Shown here one piece after another: positions 32,729-38,886 of a stretch of 38,886 nucleotides of DNA. Within the stretch, counting starts at the first letter, position 1; every line of letters begins with the position of its first letter. The notes under the pieces are model-generated. The model was not told the origin of the DNA. It was given only the letters and a program-made list of their open reading frames with translations, and ran no database searches. This DNA comes from Candidatus Daviesbacteria bacterium. Its GTDB lineage: Bacteria > Patescibacteriota > Microgenomatia > Daviesbacterales > UBA10151. The DNA is taken from assembly GCA_016176405.1 (NCBI GenBank), contig JACOXG010000015.1, positions 1-38,886 of the forward strand, given 5' to 3'. Made by a program: the position numbers and the translations under genes.

Positions 32729-33157
32729 GTGAAATCAATTAAGGATATATCGATTCTAATTTATGATAAAAATAATAGAATCTTGTTTTCAAAAAGAAGT
32801 AAAAATAAAAGTCTTTATCCTTCCTATTGGACAATGAGTACAGAAGGCCATATGAGCAGAGGAGAAAATACAGAAGATACAGCTCATAGAGAGTTGAAGG
32901 AAGAGTTAGGAATTGATATAGAGCTAACTTTTCTTAAAAAAGTAGAGGTTAATGAACCACCTAATCAATATCTTACTAGTTGTTATATAGGAAAATACCA
33001 AGGAGAAAAAATAGTTATTGAACCGTCTGAAATCGAGGAAATTCGATTTCTCAATGAAAATGAATTTAATCAATTGCTGGAAACCGAAAAAGCTACAGAG
33101 TTTGCAAAAGAATTCGCTAGAGATTTCTGGGCAGGGAAAAACAATTCGTACCTATAA
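32729..33157 (+). CDS. NUDIX hydrolase, isopentenyl-diphosphate isomerase-like
   Basis: About 142 residues. NUDIX box G-H-M-S-R-G-E-N-T-E-D-T-A-H-R-E-L-K-E-E-L-G-I, preceded by F-S-K-R-S-K-N-K-S-L-Y-P-S-Y-W, as in the IDI-like group. The shape fits IPP isomerase relatives, but the substrate is not certain. I place the start at the GTG at 32729, which follows TATAAT (32717-32722) by 6 nt; a longer frame from 32705 would begin inside the promoter. Confidence 0.85.
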   Translation: MKSIKDISILIYDKNNRILFSKRSKNKSLYPSYWTMSTEGHMSRGENTEDTAHRELKEELGIDIELTFLKKVEVNEPPNQYLTSCYIGKYQGEKIVIEPSEIEEIRFLNENEFNQLLETEKATEFAKEFARDFWAGKNNSYL

Positions 33158-33192
33158 GAGATTAAAATACTTTAGGCTTCAGCGGACGAAGG

Positions 33193-33279
33193 CGGTGGGA
33201 GGAGGATTCGAACCTCCGTGAGACTTTCATCTCGATTGGTTTTCGAGACCATCCGAATAAGCCACTCTCGCATCCCACC
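33193..33279 (-). tRNA. tRNA-Ser (CGA)
   Basis: Acceptor GGTGGGA/TCCCACC, anticodon loop CTCGAAA (CGA), long variable arm with GAGA/TCTC, T arm GGAGG-TTCGAAT-CCTCC. CCA not encoded. A frame over it reading G-G-G-F-E-P-P is not a gene. Confidence 0.93.
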
Positions 33280-33281
33280 TT

Positions 33282-33357
33282 TGGCGCGCTCGGCGGGAAT
33301 CGAACCCACAACCGCCAGATCCGCAATCTGGTGTTCTATCCGTTGAACTACGAGCGC
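33282..33357 (-). tRNA. tRNA-Arg (GCG)
   Basis: Acceptor GCGCTCG/CGAGCGC, anticodon stem CCAGA/TCTGG with loop TTGCGGA (GCG), T-loop sequence GGTTCGATTCC, discriminator G and an encoded CCA (33282-33284). It reads CGN arginine codons. It lies 6 bp from tRNA-Ser(CGA). Confidence 0.93.
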
Positions 33358-33405
33358 TTGAGGGTATTTTACACTAACTAGAAGCTAGACGCTAACCGCT
33401 AGAAG

Positions 33406-33990
33406 CTATCTATGGATATTTTCTAAGGGAAAATGTTTTTGTAATCCTTCTGACCATTTTTCCATCCAAGATTTATATGGTACTTCCACAAATGGTAAAA
33501 AGCGGGCTACTATTTTTTTGACTTTTTCCTCATCTTGACCATCTAATACCAGCATCAACTGACCGGGAAATCTGACTCTGGTTTGGATGATTAAAATCTT
33601 ATAATTTTCTTTTTCTTTGAACCAAAAAGCATCCAGAAAATGCCAAAAGTAAAAATCATCGCCAATAGTAACCCCTTGTGTTGAGATTCTGTATCTGATT
33701 GGGTGTGGCGGCACAAAAGCCAAAACATAAGCCACAAAAGTTAAAGCCAAAAGTACCCCAATCAGTAAAAATTCTCTGGCAAGAAGCAAAATTAGGATCA
33801 AAAGAACTACAATTACAGCTGAGGTTGTGTAGTAAGAACGATCTTTTTTCCTAAAAGGTCTCGAAGCAGCTTCCCAAGATAACAGGGTTTTAACCTCCCC
33901 TGCCTCCATAATCTTAGGGGTTAAAAATTCCTCAGGAGTTCTTTTTTCTGATTTATTTTTAGCTTGATCCTTTTTTTCCTCTTTGGGCAT
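33406..33990 (-). CDS. Hypothetical two-helix membrane protein
   Basis: Not recognised by name. 194 residues: a lysine/glutamate-rich cytoplasmic start (about 1-50), two close membrane helices (about 55-92), then a soluble PH-like domain (I-S-T-Q-G-V-T-I-G-D-D-F-Y-F-W). This layout recurs in CPR genomes. A repeat copy ends one base before its ATG. Confidence 0.7.
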   Translation of the reverse strand: MPKEEKKDQAKNKSEKRTPEEFLTPKIMEAGEVKTLLSWEAASRPFRKKDRSYYTTSAVIVVLLILILLLAREFLLIGVLLALTFVAYVLAFVPPHPIRYRISTQGVTIGDDFYFWHFLDAFWFKEKENYKILIIQTRVRFPGQLMLVLDGQDEEKVKKIVARFLPFVEVPYKSWMEKWSEGLQKHFPLENIHR

Positions 33991-33991
33991 A

Positions 33992-34006
33992 CTTCGCTAC
34001 GCTCAG
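33992..34006 (-). repeat. CTGAGCG/GCGAAG palindromic repeat, copy before a start codon
   Basis: On the minus strand reads CTGAGCGTAGCGAAG, identical over 15 bp to 28092-28106, and ends one base before the ATG at 33990. A weaker copy, CTGAACGATAGTGAAG, is at 34053-34068. Confidence 0.8.
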
Positions 34007-34070
34007 TACAAGTTACCGAACCTAGTAATTCGATTATACAATAAAGTTTACCCTGAACGATAGTGAAGGG

Positions 34071-34157
34071 CGGAGGGGGTGAGATTCGAACTCACGGCTG
34101 ACTTGCGCCAGCAGTGGTTTTCAAAACCACCGCACTAGGCCACTATGCGACCCCTCC
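34071..34157 (-). tRNA. tRNA-Ser (TGA)
   Basis: Acceptor GGAGGGG/CCCCTCC, D arm nearly the same as that of tRNA-Ser(GGA), anticodon loop TTTGAAA (TGA), long variable arm (CTGGC-GCAA-GTCAG), T arm GTGAG-TTCGAAT-CTCAC. CCA not encoded. Confidence 0.95.
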
Positions 34158-34162
34158 GTATG

Positions 34163-34246
34163 CGGTGGGTACAGGATTCGAACCTGTGTGACATTTCTGC
34201 CAACGGTTTAGCGAACCGTCTCCTTAAACCACTCGGACAACCCACC
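34163..34246 (-). tRNA. tRNA-Ser (GCT) with C at position 33
   Basis: Acceptor GGTGGGT/ACCCACC, anticodon stem ACGGT/ACCGT with loop TCGCTAA (GCT), long variable arm, T arm CAGG-TTCGAAT-CCTG. The base before the anticodon is C instead of the near-universal U33. It lies 5 bp from tRNA-Ser(TGA). Confidence 0.9.
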
Positions 34247-34271
34247 GTGAAGGCAATTTTACCATTAAAAC

Positions 34272-34300
34272 AGATCCTTCGCTAATCGCTCAGGATGACA
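34272..34300 (-). repeat. CTGAGCG/GCGAAG palindromic repeat, copy before the ComF gene end
   Basis: On the minus strand reads TGTCATCCTGAGCGATTAGC then GAAGGATCT: the same repeat with two extra central bases. It lies between tRNA-Ser(GCT) and the comF stop codon. Confidence 0.8.
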
Positions 34301-34307
34301 GAAGGTG

Positions 34308-35009
34308 TCATCTGGCCAAAGTTAGGGCCCAGACTTGTTTTGCTCCAGCTCTTTTTAAGACCCAACAACATTCTTTTAATGTAGAACCAGTTGTCCAGAC
34401 ATCATCTATGAGTAAAACAGAGGGTTTAGAGTCTAGAGTATAGGGTATAGAAATCTCAAATGCATCTTTGATATTTTGGCGGCGCTGTTTTTCTTTTAGC
34501 TTGGTCTGAGATTTAGTATAACGAATACGTTTAAGACTTTCAGAATAAGCTAAACCTAACTTTTTGGATAAATTTTGTCCAATGAGATTTGACTGATTAA
34601 AACCCCTCTTATTGGCCCTAAGCCAATGCATTGGGACTGGAATAACTACCCATCCTACTCCCCGATCTTTTTTAATTTTATCCAAAACAAATGGCTGATA
34701 TTTGGCCCAATATTCAATAGTAATATCAGTTAAAATTTCAGCTAGTTCCTTAATACCTTTGTATTTTAGTTGTCCAATAGCAGAACGTAAGGGATCTTGG
34801 TAGACTCCTAAACTCCAAAGGCCATCTAAACCAAATCTTCTTTTACAAATAGGGTGAGTTTGACCACCTATTGAGGGCTTTTCACATCTGGGACAAACTA
34901 AATCTGTCTGTTTAATATCCCTAACACAACTAGGACAAAAATAGCTTCCAACTTTACCACATCCCACACATTTTCTAGGAAATAAAATATCAAAAAGAAT
35001 CTTCAACAT
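34308..35009 (-). CDS. comF: ComF family protein (double zinc ribbon plus phosphoribosyltransferase fold)
   Basis: 233 residues. N-terminal zinc-binding cysteines C-V-G-C, C-P-S-C and C-P-R-C (about 14-42), then a phosphoribosyltransferase-like domain with P-V-P-M-H, R-G-F-N-Q-S-N and the PRPP loop V-L-L-I-D-D-V-W-T-T-G-S-T. ComF proteins work in the cytoplasm during DNA uptake and recombination. This supports natural competence, common in CPR, though no other com genes are in view. Confidence 0.92.
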   Translation of the reverse strand: MLKILFDILFPRKCVGCGKVGSYFCPSCVRDIKQTDLVCPRCEKPSIGGQTHPICKRRFGLDGLWSLGVYQDPLRSAIGQLKYKGIKELAEILTDITIEYWAKYQPFVLDKIKKDRGVGWVVIPVPMHWLRANKRGFNQSNLIGQNLSKKLGLAYSESLKRIRYTKSQTKLKEKQRRQNIKDAFEISIPYTLDSKPSVLLIDDVWTTGSTLKECCWVLKRAGAKQVWALTLAR

Positions 35010-35102
35010 TGCCTGGGGCTATATTACAACAATACGAGGAATAATTTTAAAATAAAAATCAATGGAGGGCAGGACCGAGAAGATTGGGCAAACGGTAAGG
35101 AA

Positions 35103-35132
35103 TTGGCAAGAAGTTGTATTTTTTGGTATAAT
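35103..35132 (+). promoter_or_regulatory. Promoter of the OmpR-type regulator
   Basis: TTGGCA (35103-35108), 18 bp, TATAAT (35127-35132), 9 nt, ATG at 35142. It excludes the longer upstream reading frame as a start. Confidence 0.7.
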
Positions 35133-35141
35133 TGCCGCGCC

Positions 35142-35816
35142 ATGTTGCAAAAGATCTTAGTGATCGAAGACGATATCGGTCTACAAAAATATTTAAAAGA
35201 ACTTTTTCTAAATAATGATTTTGCTGTGGCTACTGTTTCAGATGGACCAACTGCTCTAAACTCCATCACCCGCCTGCCCCCAGATTTAGTCATTTTAGAT
35301 TTAGGATTACCTAATATGAGCGGAGAATCAGTGCTGACGGAGCTTAGAAAAAAACATGCAGATCTACCGGTCATAATTCTGACTGCCAAAGATGCCTCCT
35401 CTGATATTGTTCATGGGTTAGATATTGGAGCAGATGATTATATGACCAAGCCGTTTGTGGCTGATGAACTGTTAGCCAGAATTAAAGCCAGACTCAGAAG
35501 TGGCACCAGTACTAATAACGGTAAATTAGCAGTGGGCGATTTAGAACTGGATAACCATACCTTGGAAGTAAAAAGAGATGGCAAACTAATTCAACTAACT
35601 CCCCAAGAATTTAAACTTTTACAATATTTGATGAGTAATCAAAGTAGAATTTTAACTCGGGAAATGATCTTAAATAGGGTCTGGCTTTATTCACCTGATA
35701 TTGAATCTCGGGTGGTGGATGTGTATATGGGCTATTTAAGAAAAAAGGTAGATTCCGGCTTTAACAAAAAACTGCTTCATTCAGTCAGAGGCTTCGGTTA
35801 TATGATTAAGGAGTAA
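35142..35816 (+). CDS. OmpR/PhoB-type response regulator
   Basis: 224 residues. Receiver domain: E-D-D near residue 8, phospho-acceptor in V-I-L-D-L-G-L-P, T in I-I-L-T-A-K-D-A, K in M-T-K-P-F. A winged-helix DNA-binding domain follows (L-T-P-Q-E-F-K-L-L-Q-Y-L, R-V-V-D-V-Y-M-G-Y-L-R-K-K, V-R-G-F-G-Y). The convergent kinase at 36785 is its likely partner (inference). It ends one base before the P-loop ATPase gene's end. Confidence 0.95.
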   Translation: MLQKILVIEDDIGLQKYLKELFLNNDFAVATVSDGPTALNSITRLPPDLVILDLGLPNMSGESVLTELRKKHADLPVIILTAKDASSDIVHGLDIGADDYMTKPFVADELLARIKARLRSGTSTNNGKLAVGDLELDNHTLEVKRDGKLIQLTPQEFKLLQYLMSNQSRILTREMILNRVWLYSPDIESRVVDVYMGYLRKKVDSGFNKKLLHSVRGFGYMIKE

Positions 35817-35817
35817 A

Positions 35818-36792
35818 TTAGACTGATCGTTTATTGTAACCACTAAAACAGTCCTCTTTGGCGATATGGAGATTGCTTTGTCTAGCTAAAAAACAATAGT
35901 ATTCGATAATTCGGCATTGTCTGGCCATATCTTGATATACCTCCCGTTCGCTATTAGTTAACCAGAGAGGAGCTGACACGGGCATCCGCTTCTCTCTTCG
36001 CAAAGCTCTGCTTAATTCTGGTAAATCCTCATAGTATTTTAAGATCGTTGCTGCAGAAGCACCTTCCAACTTTTTTAATTTAAATTCCTCTTCAGTCTGA
36101 GGAATATCCTCCTCTGGTACGTCAAAAGCTCTAAGCTTATTTTGCATATCTTCTAAATCTGTTGCTTCTTTAATATTTTGTCTTAGATTTATGGCTAACC
36201 ATTTTTGAGTGGGACCTGCAATTATGCCTATCATTAACATTCTATAGTTTGGTAGCAGGTTAGAGTTATCTTGCATTAATTGAAAAGCCGCTCTTCCTCC
36301 AGTATCTACTCCGATAAACCTATTTCTGGGTAATGGGGATCCTGTAATAACAGGTGCCTCAGCTAAGACAACCCGATGATTTCTGACAGCTTCAAATAAG
36401 TTAGCCTGAAAAAACATCCCTGAGATATTAAGTTCACGCTCCTGACGCAATTCATGTGGGGCGGTTTCAATAAAAGCTGCCTGTCTTGCTACATTAATTC
36501 CTCCTTTCTCAAAAGTAACAACCGCTAATCCATGAGGTTCCTGTAAATATGGGAAAGTAGGCACCAAAATATTGTGGAGTATCTTTAAGACATAAGTTTT
36601 ACCTGAACCTGGTAGACCAATATCCCAAATAATTGTTCCAACACCGTCTTCCAAATTTTGTTCTATTTGCGGAATGATTCTTTTTAGAGTGAAGGATCGC
36701 AAACTCGAATTAAGGGGGCGGCCACGAAACAAACCATCAAAGTCCAATAGTTTATTTGCCTCAGATCTAACTTCTCTTTCTAATTTAGCCAC
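35818..36792 (-). CDS. P-loop ATPase/kinase of unknown role, downstream of the GAF kinase
   Basis: 324 residues. Walker A is G-L-P-G-S-G-K-T (about 59-66), after a W-D-I strand, and a V-V-L-A-E-A strand may be Walker B. The C-terminal third is helical. The nucleotide-binding core resembles small-molecule kinases or zeta-like proteins, but I cannot assign a family. It overlaps the histidine kinase by 8 bp and is probably made with it, so it may act in the same signalling path. Confidence 0.7.
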   Translation of the reverse strand: MAKLEREVRSEANKLLDFDGLFRGRPLNSSLRSFTLKRIIPQIEQNLEDGVGTIIWDIGLPGSGKTYVLKILHNILVPTFPYLQEPHGLAVVTFEKGGINVARQAAFIETAPHELRQERELNISGMFFQANLFEAVRNHRVVLAEAPVITGSPLPRNRFIGVDTGGRAAFQLMQDNSNLLPNYRMLMIGIIAGPTQKWLAINLRQNIKEATDLEDMQNKLRAFDVPEEDIPQTEEEFKLKKLEGASAATILKYYEDLPELSRALRREKRMPVSAPLWLTNSEREVYQDMARQCRIIEYYCFLARQSNLHIAKEDCFSGYNKRSV

Positions 36793-38425
36793 TTTTAATC
36801 CTAGGTAGTCTAACGGTGACAGATGTCCCTTTGTTTTCTTTAGATTTAATTTCTATTGCGCCATGATGTTGTTTAATAATATTTTTGACCAAAAATAATC
36901 CTAATCCCATCCCCTCTTCTGAGTGACCGGATCCTTGATAAAACTTTTCAAAAACTTCTGGCAGATCTTTTTTTTTAATACCTCTCCCTTGATCTTTAAT
37001 TTGTAAAATCAGGTAGCTTTTTTGAGCCTTTAGGGTAACATCAATTTTGGTATCAGCAGAAGAGAACTTGGCAGAATTATCTAAGAGATTAATCATTGCT
37101 TGAAGTAGCTTATTAAAATCACCCACTATTAAATCGCCTTGACTATCTAAGCTATCTTGAACAATAACTTGATGCTCAGGATGAGTAAAATGAAAATCTG
37201 ATAGGGCTCTTCTAACAATCTCTTTTAAGCTGCACTCTTTCCAGATGTATTGCAGCTGACCACTTCTGATACGATTAACTTCTAACAATTCATTAATTAG
37301 ATAAGTTAACCTAAGGGCTTCCCAAGATAAATCTGCCACCCATTTTGATTCCGGAGCATCTGATGCTGCAAACTTGCTATGTAATAGTTGACTATAACCA
37401 CTGATGGTGGTGACAGGGGTACGAAGCTCGTGGGCAGCCATAGAAATAAATAAATCTCTGGCCTCAACTGCCCTTTTTGTTTCATTATAAAGTTGAGTTT
37501 TTCTAATAGCCAGTGATGCCAAAGGAGCGAATAACTGTAAAATAGTCACTTCTTTCTTTGTAAAAAAATTTGGTTTAAAGGACATCAGTCCCAATACTCC
37601 TATAGATTCATGACGATATGATAAAGGGATACCTAAGCTAGTCCGCACTCCCAGATTTGTAATAGAAGGGTGTATTGGTACGATATCTCTATCACTTAAG
37701 ATGAGTGGTCTTCTACCGCTAAAGACAGAGTGCATAAAACCTCTTTTGCGAGTCTTAATGGAATATAAAGCTGGATTAGAAGAATAGATTCTTTTGAGTT
37801 CACCTTGCTGTTCCAAAAGTATATGCCCTATATCTGCACCAACCAGTTTCATGGCTTCTTCAACAATCAGCTTATAAGTTTGTTCAGGGGTTAAGGGAAT
37901 TAAGAATTTTAAAGCAGATTTGTGTATTTTTTCTAAAATATTACCCAGATAAGCTCTAGTTTCATAAAATTGAGATTCTCTGATAGCTAAAGAAGCCACA
38001 TCAGCAAATAACCTTGAGGCAGCTAAATGATCACTGCTGAAGTAATCACTTTTTTTAGAAAGAAGCGAAAGAACCCCCACAGAGATATTACGATAAGAAA
38101 GTGGCACTAACAAATCTGATTTAACTCCCAACTCTTTAATTTTAGGATTGACATTTGGCTGGTATTTGACATCCACAATTAAGGCCTGTTTTTTCTTGAA
38201 AGCTTTATATGTAAATCCTTTGGGACGAAGTGCCACTTGACTTAAAAAGGGATAGGTGGTGTAAACTCTTTTCAGTTCTCCATCCTGACCTAAAAAGATT
38301 GAGCCAAAGTCAGCTTTGGTTAATTTCAATGCTTCCTCCACTATTAATTTATAAGTTTGTTCAGGGGTTAAGGGAATTAAGAATTTTAAAGCAGATTTAT
38401 GGATTTTTTTTAAAATATCATCCAT
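36785..38425 (-). CDS. Soluble histidine kinase with duplicated GAF domains
   Basis: About 546 residues, no membrane helix. Two GAF domains in tandem (about 1-165 and 165-325), each starting with the same segment K-I-H-K-S-A-L-K-F-L-I-P-L-T-P-E. HisKA follows with A-A-H-E-L-R-T-P, then HATPase with N-L-L-D-N-S, D-Q-G-R-G-I and G-L-G-L-F. It likely senses a cytoplasmic ligand or redox state. The ATG at 38425 is preferred over the TTG at 38458: TTGCAA (38466-38461) and extended -10 TGGTAAGAT precede it. Confidence 0.92.
   Translation of the reverse strand: MDDILKKIHKSALKFLIPLTPEQTYKLIVEEALKLTKADFGSIFLGQDGELKRVYTTYPFLSQVALRPKGFTYKAFKKKQALIVDVKYQPNVNPKIKELGVKSDLLVPLSYRNISVGVLSLLSKKSDYFSSDHLAASRLFADVASLAIRESQFYETRAYLGNILEKIHKSALKFLIPLTPEQTYKLIVEEAMKLVGADIGHILLEQQGELKRIYSSNPALYSIKTRKRGFMHSVFSGRRPLILSDRDIVPIHPSITNLGVRTSLGIPLSYRHESIGVLGLMSFKPNFFTKKEVTILQLFAPLASLAIRKTQLYNETKRAVEARDLFISMAAHELRTPVTTISGYSQLLHSKFAASDAPESKWVADLSWEALRLTYLINELLEVNRIRSGQLQYIWKECSLKEIVRRALSDFHFTHPEHQVIVQDSLDSQGDLIVGDFNKLLQAMINLLDNSAKFSSADTKIDVTLKAQKSYLILQIKDQGRGIKKKDLPEVFEKFYQGSGHSEEGMGLGLFLVKNIIKQHHGAIEIKSKENKGTSVTVRLPRIKSG
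37872..38398 (-). repeat. 50-bp identical direct repeats inside the GAF kinase gene
   Basis: 37872-37921 and 38349-38398 are identical over 50 bp, encoding the start of each GAF domain, while the rest of the two domains has diverged. This points to recent gene conversion or strong constraint at this segment. Confidence 0.9.
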
Positions 38426-38663
38426 AGATTTCGCGCCAATCTTACCAAAAATAGACAAATTTGCAAGTTAGGGATTAAAATTTTGAAATCAACTGTTGGG
38501 AATTTCTTACATATTAAAGAGGAATGAACGCTAGCTACTAATTATCTTAAGTCTGCCAGAAAATTTAGTGGCTTGCATTTTAATCATGTTTGATAGAATG
38601 AGGGGACTTAAAGAATTTCGTTCTTTGGGCAAAAATCTTTTTTGATAATTTCTCATCATAAAT

Positions 38664-38819
38664 TTAAGCTACCGGTGCACTAATCAGACGATAAATAAAA
38701 TTATCTTTAACAATATGAAAGGTTATTTTCACCAATCTATATTTGCTGACTTGTTTGATCACAGCTTTTAAAAGAGGGGTCAGATCAAAAAAATTACCAA
38801 TCACCAAAGTTTTATCCAT
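38664..38819 (-). CDS. Possible 51-residue hypothetical protein
   Basis: ATG at 38819, TAA at 38664. Not recognised. Composition is protein-like, with alternating hydrophobic and charged residues (M-D-K-T-L-V-I-G-N-F-F-D-L-T-P). TATCAT lies 8 nt before the ATG. The rest of 38426-38663, beyond the kinase promoter, shows no gene. Confidence 0.4.
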   Translation of the reverse strand: MDKTLVIGNFFDLTPLLKAVIKQVSKYRLVKITFHIVKDNFIYRLISAPVA

Positions 38820-38861
38820 TTTTTAATATGATAATGAGAGAAATTAAGGAATGATAAAAAA

Positions 38862-38886
38862 ATGAGTAAGAAAACTGAAAGTAATT
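38862..38886 (+). CDS. Possible gene start at the window edge
   Basis: An ATG followed by eight open codons (M-S-K-K-T-E-S-N) up to the end of the window, with AAGGA about 10 nt upstream. Too short to judge. Confidence 0.25.

Noticed and set aside
33018-33221. An open plus-strand frame ending in V-G-G-G-F-E-P-P
   Set aside because: It overlaps the NUDIX gene and ends in antisense tRNA-Ser(CGA); the G-G-F-E-P-P string is the usual translation of a tRNA T arm.
35024-35389. A minus-strand open frame opposite the OmpR-type regulator
   Set aside because: The plus strand encodes a complete receiver domain there; the reverse frame resembles nothing known.
1-38886. A CRISPR array
   Set aside because: No regularly spaced direct repeats with unique spacers and no cas genes were seen.
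1-38886. Recoded UGA (glycine) as in some CPR groups
   Set aside because: TGA ends several genes cleanly at coupled ATGA junctions, and no conserved domain contains an in-frame TGA.

Overview
The window looks like a chromosomal segment of a Patescibacteria (CPR) bacterium, probably Microgenomates-like. It is AT-rich, tightly packed and full of short proteins of unknown function. It has CPR-typical pieces: a DUF5652-type protein, a DUF87-type membrane ATPase, ComF, YggT, and a dnaG-rpoD pair. TGA is used as a stop codon (e.g. the genes ending at 22048 and 32274), so this is not a UGA-glycine lineage. The phylum call rests on gene content only.

Layout. 1-1495: edge of a membrane ATPase operon. 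1545-10031: a redox block with an FNR-like flavoprotein, nickel superoxide dismutase with its processing peptidase, an L-2-hydroxyglutarate oxidase-like enzyme and thioredoxin reductase. It continues as an apparent operon running MASE1 histidine kinase, single-domain response regulator, cytidylyltransferase, RnfD/NqrB-like membrane protein, cysteine-free cupredoxin and PAP2 phosphatase. 10126-15584: an msrA gene broken by a 32-bp tandem duplication, a membrane sensor fused to a trehalose-6-phosphate synthase, two small unknowns, a GT39-like membrane protein and a DJ-1/PfpI protein.

15599-23552: a previously integrated element of about 7.9 kb. It is bounded by a 17-bp direct repeat, one copy of which is the 3' end of a tRNA-Asn gene. 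Next to that tRNA is a large serine recombinase translationally coupled to a small excisionase-like HTH protein. The element also has a RepA-like ATPase gene behind an RNA hairpin that sequesters its ribosome binding site, small membrane proteins, an XRE regulator, an Excalibur protein, and a cargo pair made of an RHH-domain regulator and an unrecognised glycine-rich protein. The recombinase reading frame runs through the att core into the tRNA, so integration changes the protein's C-terminus.

23731-38886: housekeeping and mixed genes. They include YggT, a long structured leader before a lytic transglycosylase-like gene, rpoD, dnaG, a HAD phosphatase, an operon of NUDIX, metallo-beta-lactamase and (alpha/alpha)6 glycosidase-like genes, a VapBC pair whose toxin lacks one acidic residue, five tRNA genes (four serine isoacceptors and Arg), ComF, and a two-component set with a P-loop ATPase.

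Two themes run through the window. First, many genes have a sigma-70 type -10 box only about 6-13 nt before the start codon, implying leaderless or near-leaderless mRNAs. Genes inside operons or on the element more often carry a Shine-Dalgarno. Second, a palindromic repeat with core CTGAGCG-n-GCGAAG occurs at least five times between 28 and 34.3 kb, once inside a coding frame.
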